Assembly (NCBI RefSeq): GCF_021390545.1
Contig: NZ_JAJUWR010000033.1
Location: 1 to 58,526, forward strand
Length of the DNA stretch: 58,526 nucleotides
From: Algoriphagus sp. AGSA1
GTDB lineage: Bacteria > Bacteroidota > Bacteroidia > Cytophagales > Cyclobacteriaceae
Direction: 5' to 3'
Shown here: in pieces, positions 45,852-53,579 of the stretch
Position numbering within the stretch: the stretch's first letter is position 1
Layout of the letters: every line of letters begins with the position of its first letter
Notes under the pieces: model-generated
Told to the model about the DNA's origin: nothing
The model's input: only the letters and a program-made list of their open reading frames with translations
Databases searched by the model: none
Position numbers and translations under genes: made by a program

Positions 45852-47174
45852 TCACTTGTCCTGAAGTCTTTCCGGGGTGTCGGGAATGCTGTTTACCAAA
45901 GTATTTTCACCTTGTGCGTTTTTATGAATCTCAAAGGAATCATACAGTTCGCCAAGTGCGGTGTAAGTTTTAAATCTGAGCACATCTTCCTTTACCTGCA
46001 CCCACTGATAAGTCTGCGTACCATAGGCTTTTCTCTCCATCCAGGCATCTTCCTTGACATCATACATTTTCGGGCCGGCCACGGACACTACATAGACGGT
46101 TCCTTTCCCGTAATCCAACTTCCCGTTCTCTTCAAAAGCCATACCCCTAGCGTAGGCATGATCATGTCCCTGTATAGCCAGATCTACCTTAAACTCCTGC
46201 AAAATCGGCCTGATGTAATCGATCATTTTATCATGGTAGCGATCTGGCGCAGTGGCATAAACCGGATAATGAAACGTGATCACAGTCCACTTTCGGGGAT
46301 TATCAGTCAGAATTGATCTCAACCAATCCATCTGGGCTCTTCTATACTCCGGGGATTCATCGATTTGCTCCCCGTCCAAAGAAATAAGTTTGAGCTCCGG
46401 AAAGTTCACCTCGAAGGTAGTTTCCTCCAAACCCTTGGGGCCATTTGTAGGCAAGTTGAACTGGGCATTCCAGTATGGTGTAAGGGTTGCTGGATTTTTG
46501 GAAAATTCATGGTTCCCAGGTGTCATCATGGAGGGAATGCTGGAGTGAATCCATTGCCCTGCTTCAAACCACTCACCCCATTCGAAATCTGCACTCTCAT
46601 GATTGATCAGATCACCTGCATATACAATAAAATCCATTTTGGGCAAGTTGATGACCGCTTCGCGAATAACCCGGCTAAACATAGATACCACTTCATTCTG
46701 TACATCTCCGAAATAAAGGAAATTCACTTCCTTATCATTCTGTGGAATGGTGAACTGGAACCATTCACTCCAGGATTCTCCCCCTCCCACTCGGTACACA
46801 TAGCTGATTCCTGGCTCTAGACCCGTCAACTTTACCTCATGATAATTGGCATAACCAGTAGGTACATTGTCTTGTCGGGACACAAGGGTTTGGGTAAGCG
46901 CCTCTTCCAGTTTGGTCTTTTCACGAAATTCCGGGCCAGCAGTAGCCTTGGCGAGCTCCAGATGTGATACAGCAAGGGTGGTGTCCGTCCGCCAGTTTAC
47001 ATGGATTCCCTTAAGTGGATCCTCGGATAGATTCAGGATAATCCGGTCAGGCTTTAGACTGGGAAGTAGGTGAGCATTAATATTATAGGATGATGAATTC
47101 TGTGAGAAAGCCAAAATTGGCCATACAGAGAGAAGAGCCAATACTATTCGGCTTATCTGAAACACTTTACACAT
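45852..47174 (-). CDS. Purple-acid-phosphatase-like metallophosphoesterase
   Basis: A 440-residue secreted enzyme. Signal peptide (IVLALLSVWPILAFSQ), then an N-terminal fibronectin-like domain (about 35-145, ILNLSEDPLKGIHVNWRTD) as in purple acid phosphatases. The metallophosphoesterase core keeps FLYFGDVQNE, YAGDLINH, TPGNHEFS, FHYPVYA and GHDHAYARG, a full two-metal site. It probably removes phosphate from organic esters outside the inner membrane. It is monocistronic on the minus strand, and the gene to its left is in the opposite direction. Confidence 0.9.
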   Translation of the reverse strand: MCKVFQISRIVLALLSVWPILAFSQNSSSYNINAHLLPSLKPDRIILNLSEDPLKGIHVNWRTDTTLAVSHLELAKATAGPEFREKTKLEEALTQTLVSRQDNVPTGYANYHEVKLTGLEPGISYVYRVGGGESWSEWFQFTIPQNDKEVNFLYFGDVQNEVVSMFSRVIREAVINLPKMDFIVYAGDLINHESADFEWGEWFEAGQWIHSSIPSMMTPGNHEFSKNPATLTPYWNAQFNLPTNGPKGLEETTFEVNFPELKLISLDGEQIDESPEYRRAQMDWLRSILTDNPRKWTVITFHYPVYATAPDRYHDKMIDYIRPILQEFKVDLAIQGHDHAYARGMAFEENGKLDYGKGTVYVVSVAGPKMYDVKEDAWMERKAYGTQTYQWVQVKEDVLRFKTYTALGELYDSFEIHKNAQGENTLVNSIPDTPERLQDK

Positions 47175-47728
47175 TATCGATTAGTTATGTTTCACTTGAT
47201 TTTGGATCCGGATTTTCAATATGGTTTTTTGCCTATGCTTAGTTTATAATTTTAAACGGTCTGAGAGCCTTTACCTAACTTGATTCGGCAGAATCCAGAA
47301 TCACTGCTCCGTGTGCCTATTGCATCATGCCCGATCTTATATTAAAGACTTCAATGGCGATCTTTCAGACTATTGATTTATGTTAAATTTACATGAAGCT
47401 CAAAGAAACATCCTTAGATGGTAAAAGTTGCTGCAGCCTTTCCCGTCCTAGCCCTCCCCACAGGCTGGCTTCCCGATGCGCTTCACTATTGGGACGGACA
47501 CTTTATCAGTAGAAGGCGGTCGGTCCTGCCAAAATGAAACGAATGTGTTCCACATAGGGTGACATGGTATCGTAGAAACAACTGAATCCCTGCCTGGCAA
47601 TCAGTATTCTGATTAAATATTTGGTGTACCGCAACACACTTATTATTCTACAATTTTAGGATGGTTTATTTCCTTATTTTGGGTCGATAATCGCCATAAC
47701 TCCTTCTGATTGTATTTCTATTTCCTTA
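47175..47728. other. Noncoding region
   Basis: About 550 nt with scattered stops in all frames. No convincing gene, terminator or repeat was recognised. Confidence 0.5.
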
Positions 47729-48073
47729 TTATGCATTCTGTTGTTTTAACCATTCTAAAATTGATTGGGTAGTTTCCTCTGGCTTTTCTTGCTGTATCCA
47801 ATGACCACAATCCAGACTGACAACATCCAAATTAGCAACGATATTTTCTAGGTTTTCGGACTTTGGAATCGTGTCCTGTTCACCATATATCATAAGAGTC
47901 GGCTGATGAATGATTGGGGTTACGTCCGCCATTAAGTGCCAGTTTCTATCAAGGTTTCTATACCAATTTATACTTCCTGTAAACCCTGATGATTCGAAGG
48001 CAGAAACGAAAACAGCCAGTTCTGTGTCTTCCATTAAGGGCTCCCCAAGCGGTTTTTCTGCTCTTATTTCCAC
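47729..48073 (-). pseudogene. C-terminal remnant of an epoxide-hydrolase-like alpha/beta-hydrolase
   Basis: A 114-codon frame that resembles only the last third of a roughly 290-residue hydrolase. SGFTGSINWYRNLDRNW is typical of the cap of epoxide hydrolases, LMIYGEQDTIP holds the acid region, and LDCGHWIQQEKPEE supplies the catalytic His. The N-terminal lobe with the oxyanion hole and nucleophile is absent, and a TAG lies directly before the GTG start. It is almost certainly non-functional. Confidence 0.75.
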
Positions 48074-48479
48074 CTATGATTCCTGTCTGTTTCTTTTTAT
48101 TCTTGAAGCCGTCGTTTTGCTATACCCACCAGCCCCTGTGCCTCCCTATTCCCGCACCTTGCGTAGTGTGTCATTTCCATTATCCACAGGTCTTCGGGTG
48201 CTACTGAGAGCAAATTAATAAATTGCCCCGGCACATTATAAAATCTTAAGTTGCCAAATAAAGTGCGCCCCTTTTGCCAGCAGTGTCACAAGGGATTCTG
48301 AAGGGAGTCGGATATATACCCAGAAGGTGGGCAAAAACTGACTGTTCCTCTTCTGCTAGAGGGTAGCTGCAAGAAAGGGAAAAAAGGGAGAGTAAGCTTA
48401 AATGTTAAAATTTACGAACAATACGTAATATTACGACTTATTCGTAGGTTTTTTGGTCACTATTATCTAGCTTGACATC
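48074..48479. other. Upstream region of the BlaI-like gene
   Basis: No gene was seen. It contains the 34-nt dyad operator (48413-48446). The rest of the missing hydrolase 5' end could not be recognised here, so it seems lost by deletion, not by a simple frameshift. Confidence 0.5.
48413..48446. promoter_or_regulatory. Dyad operator for BlaI-like repressor
   Basis: A 34-bp dyad centred between 48429 and 48430. Inner palindrome CGTAATATTACG (48424-48435) and outer arms TACGAA (48413-48418) and TTCGTA (48441-48446) share exactly the same centre. Fourteen of 17 half-site positions match. It lies 34-67 nt before the ATG of the BlaI-family gene, where an autoregulated operator would be expected. 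Confidence 0.7.
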
Positions 48480-48848
48480 ATGGAAGAATTAACAGCACAT
48501 GAAGAACAGATCATGAAGATATTTTGGAAGCTTGACCGGGCCATAGTCCGGGATGTATTATATGAGCTTCCAGATCCCAAACCTCCCTATACCACCTTGG
48601 CCTCCACGGTAAAGGTTTTGGAAAAAAAAGGGTATCTCGGGCATAAGTCTTACGGAAAAACCAATGAGTATTACACGCTGGTTGCCGAAAGTGATTATCG
48701 AAAAAAAAGTTTCAATCACTTGGTAAGAAACTTCTTCGGAGGATCCGTGGAGAACGTGTTGTCTTTCTTGGTGAAGGAAAAAAAGGTGTCTGAAAAAGAG
48801 ATTCGGGAAATGCAGAGATTAATAGATGGCTACGAAAAAAAGCAATAA
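48480..48848 (+). CDS. BlaI/MecI/CopY-family repressor
   Basis: A 122-residue winged-helix repressor: LTAHEEQIMKIFWKLDRAIVRDVL (helix-turn-helix), YTTLASTVKVLEKKGYL (recognition helix and wing) and a C-terminal dimerisation helix. In this family a sensor peptidase (BlaR1-type) cleaves or inactivates the repressor. The gene lies 3 nt upstream of the M56-type sensor gene, with a dyad operator ahead of it. The regulated target is not a visible beta-lactamase. Confidence 0.93.
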   Translation: MEELTAHEEQIMKIFWKLDRAIVRDVLYELPDPKPPYTTLASTVKVLEKKGYLGHKSYGKTNEYYTLVAESDYRKKSFNHLVRNFFGGSVENVLSFLVKEKKVSEKEIREMQRLIDGYEKKQ

Positions 48849-48851
48849 ACC

Positions 48852-50075
48852 ATGAGTGATCTGGTCAATTATTTATTGGAAGGCAGTTTGATATCCGGAC
48901 TTGGTTTGATCTTCTACATAAGTCTTTTTGAAAGATTGACATTCTTCCAGGGCAATCGTGCGCTACTGATCGGGATCGTGCTCATATCATTGGTTCTGCC
49001 TTTGATATCTCTGGATTTTAACTTTTTGGGAACAACATCAGTGGCAACATTGGGAAGTTCCGTACAATGGGTAGAGGCAAAAGTCAGCACGACTAATTTG
49101 GAACCTGAAGGGTTTCCCTTCCCCTGGCAGCTCATCGTGGCAGGGATCTATTTGTCTGGAGTAGCAGTTGCCTCCATCAGGCTCCTGATGGGAGTGGCCA
49201 AGACAATACTGATGGTCCGCCGCTCCCTGAAAGTCCGTCATAGGGGAAAAACTATAGTCGTGAATCCCAGGTTTGTCCCTTCCTCATTTTTCCAGTACAT
49301 ATTCCTTCCGGTTCTTGATCTTGAAAATGAGGAGCACCAGCAGATTATTTTACATGAATCAGTACATGCGGGCCAGTACCATTCAATAGACATTATGCTT
49401 ATGCAATTTGCCAAAGTGTTATTTTGGTTCAATCCACCGATATATCTCTTGGAGAAGTACCTGCGCGAGACCCATGAATTCCAGGCGGATCAGATTGTAA
49501 CCCAGACCTATTCCCCAATTTCCTATTCTAGGCTTTTATTGAAGCAGCTCACTGCTGACTGTGGGCTTCAATTCACGAATAATTTCAATCAATTTCAAAC
49601 CAAAAAAAGAATAATTATGATGAACAAAACAAAATCAAACCGTATGCTCAAAAGCAGATTTCTGCTGACAGTACCGCTTGCGGCACTAATGATTGGGCTG
49701 TTCTCCTGCGATATGGCAGGAGGTACTAAAAAGATCGTCGGCACATGGGTAGGAAGTGACTTCTCCTTTGAACAAACAGAAGGACCGGACATGACAGAAA
49801 TGATGGAGGGGGGCAAACAGCTCCATATGGATGGTAAGTTGATCATTAGAGAGAACGGGACTTATCAGATAGTAACCGGGCAAGATGACATGAACGGGAA
49901 CGGAATATGGAAAATGGAAGGGGATAACTTTATCACAACAGACGCAAGGGAAAATGTAACTGTATATGAGATCAAAAAATTAGACCCTGATCAATTGAAA
50001 ACAGTGCATGCGGTCTCCATGGATACTCCGATGGGCACAGTTGCCGGTAATATTACACTCACCTATTCCCGTTAA
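48852..50075 (+). CDS. BlaR1/MecR1-like M56 peptidase with lipocalin-like C-terminal domain
   Basis: A 407-residue sensor protein. Three N-terminal helices precede the M56 zinc site HESVH (about 168-172), with ETHEFQAD (Glu about 213) as third ligand. TM4 (about 268-288) ends FSC, and the last 120 residues are a beta-rich KKIVGTWVG...GTYQIVTG...GIWKMEGDNF domain like small lipocalin-type stress proteins. Typical members instead carry a penicillin-binding or TonB-type C-terminal domain. It is probably the signal receptor that inactivates the BlaI-like repressor. The sensed ligand is unknown. Confidence 0.8.
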   Translation: MSDLVNYLLEGSLISGLGLIFYISLFERLTFFQGNRALLIGIVLISLVLPLISLDFNFLGTTSVATLGSSVQWVEAKVSTTNLEPEGFPFPWQLIVAGIYLSGVAVASIRLLMGVAKTILMVRRSLKVRHRGKTIVVNPRFVPSSFFQYIFLPVLDLENEEHQQIILHESVHAGQYHSIDIMLMQFAKVLFWFNPPIYLLEKYLRETHEFQADQIVTQTYSPISYSRLLLKQLTADCGLQFTNNFNQFQTKKRIIMMNKTKSNRMLKSRFLLTVPLAALMIGLFSCDMAGGTKKIVGTWVGSDFSFEQTEGPDMTEMMEGGKQLHMDGKLIIRENGTYQIVTGQDDMNGNGIWKMEGDNFITTDARENVTVYEIKKLDPDQLKTVHAVSMDTPMGTVAGNITLTYSR

Positions 50076-50085
50076 AAAATTTTAT

Positions 50086-50114
50086 AAAAATCTACGACAA
50101 TCTCGTAGATTTTT
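50086..50114 (+). terminator. Terminator of the BlaI-BlaR1-like operon
   Basis: A 12-bp perfect stem AAAAATCTACGA/TCGTAGATTTTT with a 5-nt loop (50098-50102), then a further T tract. It begins 11 nt after the sensor stop codon. Confidence 0.85.
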
Positions 50115-50896
50115 ATTTTTAATTAAGATTATCTGTTGGAAAAATGAGTCTCTCCTCTGTTTTGCGGGCATCAAATAAAAGTCCGCTTTTAGGATTTCGT
50201 GGAAAAGCTCTGCATATCCACATCCTCAACTTTAATTACTGGAGGAAAGAGCCCTGCAGTTTGAAAAGATCATACAAGAACTGATTTCCGACCAATTAAT
50301 CAGGGAAGAGATGATTGAAAATGAATATGTGTATTTGTTTAAAAACCTGAGGATTGTCAGTGACTTCAGGCTCTCGGCAACGATGATCGATAAGGAAAAC
50401 AAGTTTATGAAAAAGGATATTTCAGAAGGTGCCCATCAAATAAGATCTATAATTTTCCCCACACTTGATCGTTAAGGAACATAAGCTTTTAAGCGATTTC
50501 AAAAATTAACGGATTATCCTGGTTCCACGCTCCATCTCTTTAAATTTTTTATGTATATCCGCTTTTCTGCCAGTAAAACAATAAAAGCATCATAGGATTC
50601 GGAAAACACCAGCGTCAAGGCCACTTCGGTCACCCGTCTTCGGTCTTCCGTCCAGTAAAGCAAAGAGAATAGGGTTACTGGCATCATTGCGGATAATCAC
50701 ATTAAATTTTCAGACATCTTCCCATAGGCATCATTCTTGGAAAATTACACCTACCCATAGGCTAACGGGCTATCTATCAATCTCCGTCTCATTTTGCCTT
50801 ACAGTTGTGAAAAAGGGAGCTGACGCTGATACCATGTAAAAAAAGAAGCCACTAGGACATTTCCCAATGGCTTTAACCTTCTTAAACTTAGCTCAG
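50115..50896. other. Degenerate region between BlaR1-like and EEP genes
   Basis: A start-less plus-strand frame at 50236-50475 reads EKIIQELISDQLIREE...YLFKN, faintly like the C-terminal tail of Bacteroidota M56 proteins. A 57-codon minus-strand frame (50514-50687) has ordinary-looking residues but no recognised domain. Neither is called a gene. The terminator at 50838-50873 belongs to the EEP enzyme. Confidence 0.35.
50838..50873 (-). terminator. Terminator after EEP-family gene
   Basis: Minus-strand stem AAGCCATTGGG/CCTAGTGGCTT (11 bp with G.U pairs) with a 6-nt loop, then CTTTTTTT. It lies 23 nt beyond the EEP stop codon. Confidence 0.8.
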
Positions 50897-51736
50897 CTAC
50901 TTTGCAAATTGCACAGTAGCTACGACTGGAAGATGATCAGACGGATAACGCTGCTCCTTCGCATCTGTTAGCACAGCATATTTCAACACCTGAAAATCTT
51001 CACTCACAAACACATAATCTATACGGTTTTTCATAGGAGCAGTGAACCGGAAGCCATTGCTTGTTCCTATCGGCCCGTAAGGAGGCATTTTTGTACTGGT
51101 GTATGAGTCCTTAAGGAAAGCAGACAATGCTATTATTTGCTCTGTATCGGGAGTGGAATTAAAATCCCCTGTACAAATTATTGGTTTGTTTTTAGCAATT
51201 TCCCTGATCTTCTGGATCATAAGTTTACCTGACTCCTTTCTGGCCTCTACCCCTTGATGATCGAAATGCGCATTAAACACATAAAAATCCTTCTTGGTTT
51301 TTCTGTCTTTCAAAAGTGCCCAAGAGGCAATTCTATTACAGCAGGTAGCATCCCAACCCAAGCCTGGCTTATCAGGGGTCTCACTTAACCAGAAATTCCC
51401 AGAATCAAGCAGATCAAACTTCTCTGTTTTGTAAAATATCGCTGAATGCTCTCCTGCAGACTTGCCATCATCTCGTCCCACTCCTACAAAAGCAAAACCC
51501 GGCATCTCCAGCAGATCATTCAGCTGGTGGATGAACGCTTCCTGGGTACCTACGATGTCAAAATCATGGTATTGGATCAACGCCTTCACATTTTCCTTCC
51601 TGTGAGGCCAGGCATTCATACTATCCCTTGGGGTGTCCATTCTCAGATTGTAACTCGCCACCTTCAGTTCAGTGTTTTTTTGACCTAAGGCTGTAAATGA
51701 CAGCAAAGCTAAAAAGGCTACTATGTAAATTTTCAT
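50897..51736 (-). CDS. Secreted endonuclease/exonuclease/phosphatase-family enzyme
   Basis: A 279-residue secreted EEP-fold phosphodiesterase/phosphatase. Signal peptide (IVAFLALLSFTALGQ). Motifs: VASYNLRM, GTQEAF (metal-binding Glu), FNAHFDHQG, TGDFNSTPD and the closing PSDHLPVVA (Asp-His pair). It may act on nucleic acids, phospholipid heads or sugar phosphates. It is downstream of SusD on the same strand, with an intercistronic hairpin between them, so it probably belongs to the SusC/SusD locus. Confidence 0.85.
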   Translation of the reverse strand: MKIYIVAFLALLSFTALGQKNTELKVASYNLRMDTPRDSMNAWPHRKENVKALIQYHDFDIVGTQEAFIHQLNDLLEMPGFAFVGVGRDDGKSAGEHSAIFYKTEKFDLLDSGNFWLSETPDKPGLGWDATCCNRIASWALLKDRKTKKDFYVFNAHFDHQGVEARKESGKLMIQKIREIAKNKPIICTGDFNSTPDTEQIIALSAFLKDSYTSTKMPPYGPIGTSNGFRFTAPMKNRIDYVFVSEDFQVLKYAVLTDAKEQRYPSDHLPVVATVQFAK

Positions 51737-51752
51737 AATGATAAGAGGTTAA

Positions 51753-51791
51753 ACACTCCGTAAGAGATTTTGGGAAAAGCTTACGGAGTGT
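51753..51791 (-). promoter_or_regulatory. Intercistronic hairpin between SusD and EEP genes
   Basis: A 12-bp perfect stem ACACTCCGTAAG/CTTACGGAGTGT with a 15-nt loop. On the minus strand it is followed by TTTAACC, so the T run is short. It is probably a partial terminator or mRNA-stability structure that tunes the downstream gene. Confidence 0.6.
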
Positions 51792-51807
51792 AGTTTGAAT
51801 TTAAATA

Positions 51808-53568
51808 TTACCAACCAGGATTCTGGCCTAATGCGGGATTTCGGATGAGATCCGTCTCCGGAATAGGATACAGGTATTTTTTATCCAGCCACTCCCGGAC
51901 TCCCGGATTGAAGATTACTTCTCCTGAAGTGCCATTAGAAAGCTGAAGTCTGCCAGCAGCAGAAGACGGGCTTACATCCACAGAGGCTATGGCAGGATTA
52001 GATGACCCAGGCCGCTCACCTTGATAGAACAGCACATCCATAATCCCATCCCCATTAAGGTCATATTCTCCCAAAGCCGGCACATATATTCCATTCATAG
52101 GAGAATCTGCAAAGAGTTCACCGATATGCCATCTCCTTAAATCATCTGGACGAAGCCCTTCAAAGACCAATTCCACAGCTCTTTCTCTCAACACTTCCAA
52201 AAGTACAGGATCCGTAAATTTACCTTTGTAGTATCCGACTAAATAAGGATCTGCTTCAGTAGGAAGAGAGGTCAATGTGGCACCTTTGATTCCAGCTCGG
52301 TCACGGAGGGCTCCTATGGTTTCGGCCCAAGTTCCCGGGGTCATAGCTCCTAACTCCGCCAGTGCTTCTGCCTTGTTCAATAAGACTTCAGCATATCTCA
52401 TAATAATGTGGGCGTTGTCATTTCTACTTTCATCATCATATGGAAAGCGTTCGTCATAAGACCATTTAATTGGCTGATATCCTGTAAAGGTCTGGTTGAA
52501 GTTGGGTGGTGCCACTACGGGAACACCATTCTCAGTGCGGTGATAATCTCCCAGACGAACCGTCTGTTTCAGCCGCAGATCCCTATTCTTCACTTCTTCT
52601 ACGAATGGAGTCGTCTTATATTCAGGATTATCGGTAAATGGAGTACCATCCAAATTCAGATATGTATTGACAAAATTACGTGTCAGGCTAGGCCTGTTGC
52701 CATAAGTTGGGCTAATGAAGCGACGATTGGCCGAACTGAACACCTGCAAACTGGCGTCCAAGGCAACTGCTAAAATCGTTTCATCCGCATAGGGTGTCTT
52801 AGCAATGAAAATCTCCCTATAAGAGCGATCTTCCTGAGCTGCCCTGTGTAGCGTAAATCCGGTAATCTCATTAGCCGTGTTGACCACCTCTTGATACCAG
52901 GCATCTGCAGAACCCTGCATGCCATGCTCAGCATGATATTTCCTATAAGATGCCTCAAACAATGCAATCCGGGTCTTATAAGCCCTTGCTACATTTTTTG
53001 TGATTCTGGTAGAGGAGGCATCAGATGTCAAAGTGATGTTTTGGATGGCAAAATCTAGATCTTCTAGGACTTTGTCCATTACCATAAATCTATCATCTCT
53101 TGGCCCATAAAGTGTCACACTATCCGTGATCTCTATGGTCTTGTCAATCCATGGTACATCCCCAAACCGCTTCACCTTATCAAAATAGAATAAGGCTCTA
53201 AAGAATCTGGCCATTCCTATGTAATGGTTCTTTTCAGTCACCGGACTCTTTTCAGCATTTTCGATGAAATAATTGATATTTCTCAAGTTTGACCAGCTCC
53301 AACCAGAGCTGGTAACGGGACTTAGAGCGTTCACTGCCAGATAAGTATCCACCCCATTTCTTGCGATTAGATCTGAGACATCATCTCCTTGAAATACACC
53401 TACATCGGTTCCGGGTAAAATATCATAAAAGGAATTACTGTAAAGTTCCAGCCCATTGGCAGAACCAAAAATTGCCTGATTGCTGGCTGTATCCACTGGA
53501 TATTCATCTAGATTACAGGAAGTAACTGCCGCTAATAAAATAAGTATTAAATATTGAGATATCTTCAT
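51808..53568 (-). CDS. SusD/RagB-family lipoprotein
   Basis: A 586-residue surface lipoprotein with signal and lipobox (LLAAVTSC). The helical SusD fold is signalled by FRALFYFDKVKRFGDVPWID, AEVLLNKAEALAELG and LRERAVELVFEGLRPDDLRRW, plus the C-terminal YLYPIPETDLIRNPALGQNPGW, the usual ending of the family. It forms the lid of the SusC channel and binds the nutrient. It starts 11 nt after the SusC stop codon. Confidence 0.95.
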   Translation of the reverse strand: MKISQYLILILLAAVTSCNLDEYPVDTASNQAIFGSANGLELYSNSFYDILPGTDVGVFQGDDVSDLIARNGVDTYLAVNALSPVTSSGWSWSNLRNINYFIENAEKSPVTEKNHYIGMARFFRALFYFDKVKRFGDVPWIDKTIEITDSVTLYGPRDDRFMVMDKVLEDLDFAIQNITLTSDASSTRITKNVARAYKTRIALFEASYRKYHAEHGMQGSADAWYQEVVNTANEITGFTLHRAAQEDRSYREIFIAKTPYADETILAVALDASLQVFSSANRRFISPTYGNRPSLTRNFVNTYLNLDGTPFTDNPEYKTTPFVEEVKNRDLRLKQTVRLGDYHRTENGVPVVAPPNFNQTFTGYQPIKWSYDERFPYDDESRNDNAHIIMRYAEVLLNKAEALAELGAMTPGTWAETIGALRDRAGIKGATLTSLPTEADPYLVGYYKGKFTDPVLLEVLRERAVELVFEGLRPDDLRRWHIGELFADSPMNGIYVPALGEYDLNGDGIMDVLFYQGERPGSSNPAIASVDVSPSSAAGRLQLSNGTSGEVIFNPGVREWLDKKYLYPIPETDLIRNPALGQNPGW

Positions 53569-53579
53569 GATTGTTCGAA

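Noticed and set aside
50514..50687. 57-codon minus-strand ORF starting at a double ATG
   Set aside because: Ordinary residue mix but no recognised family or clear ribosome site. It is adjacent to a degenerate stretch, so chance is likely.
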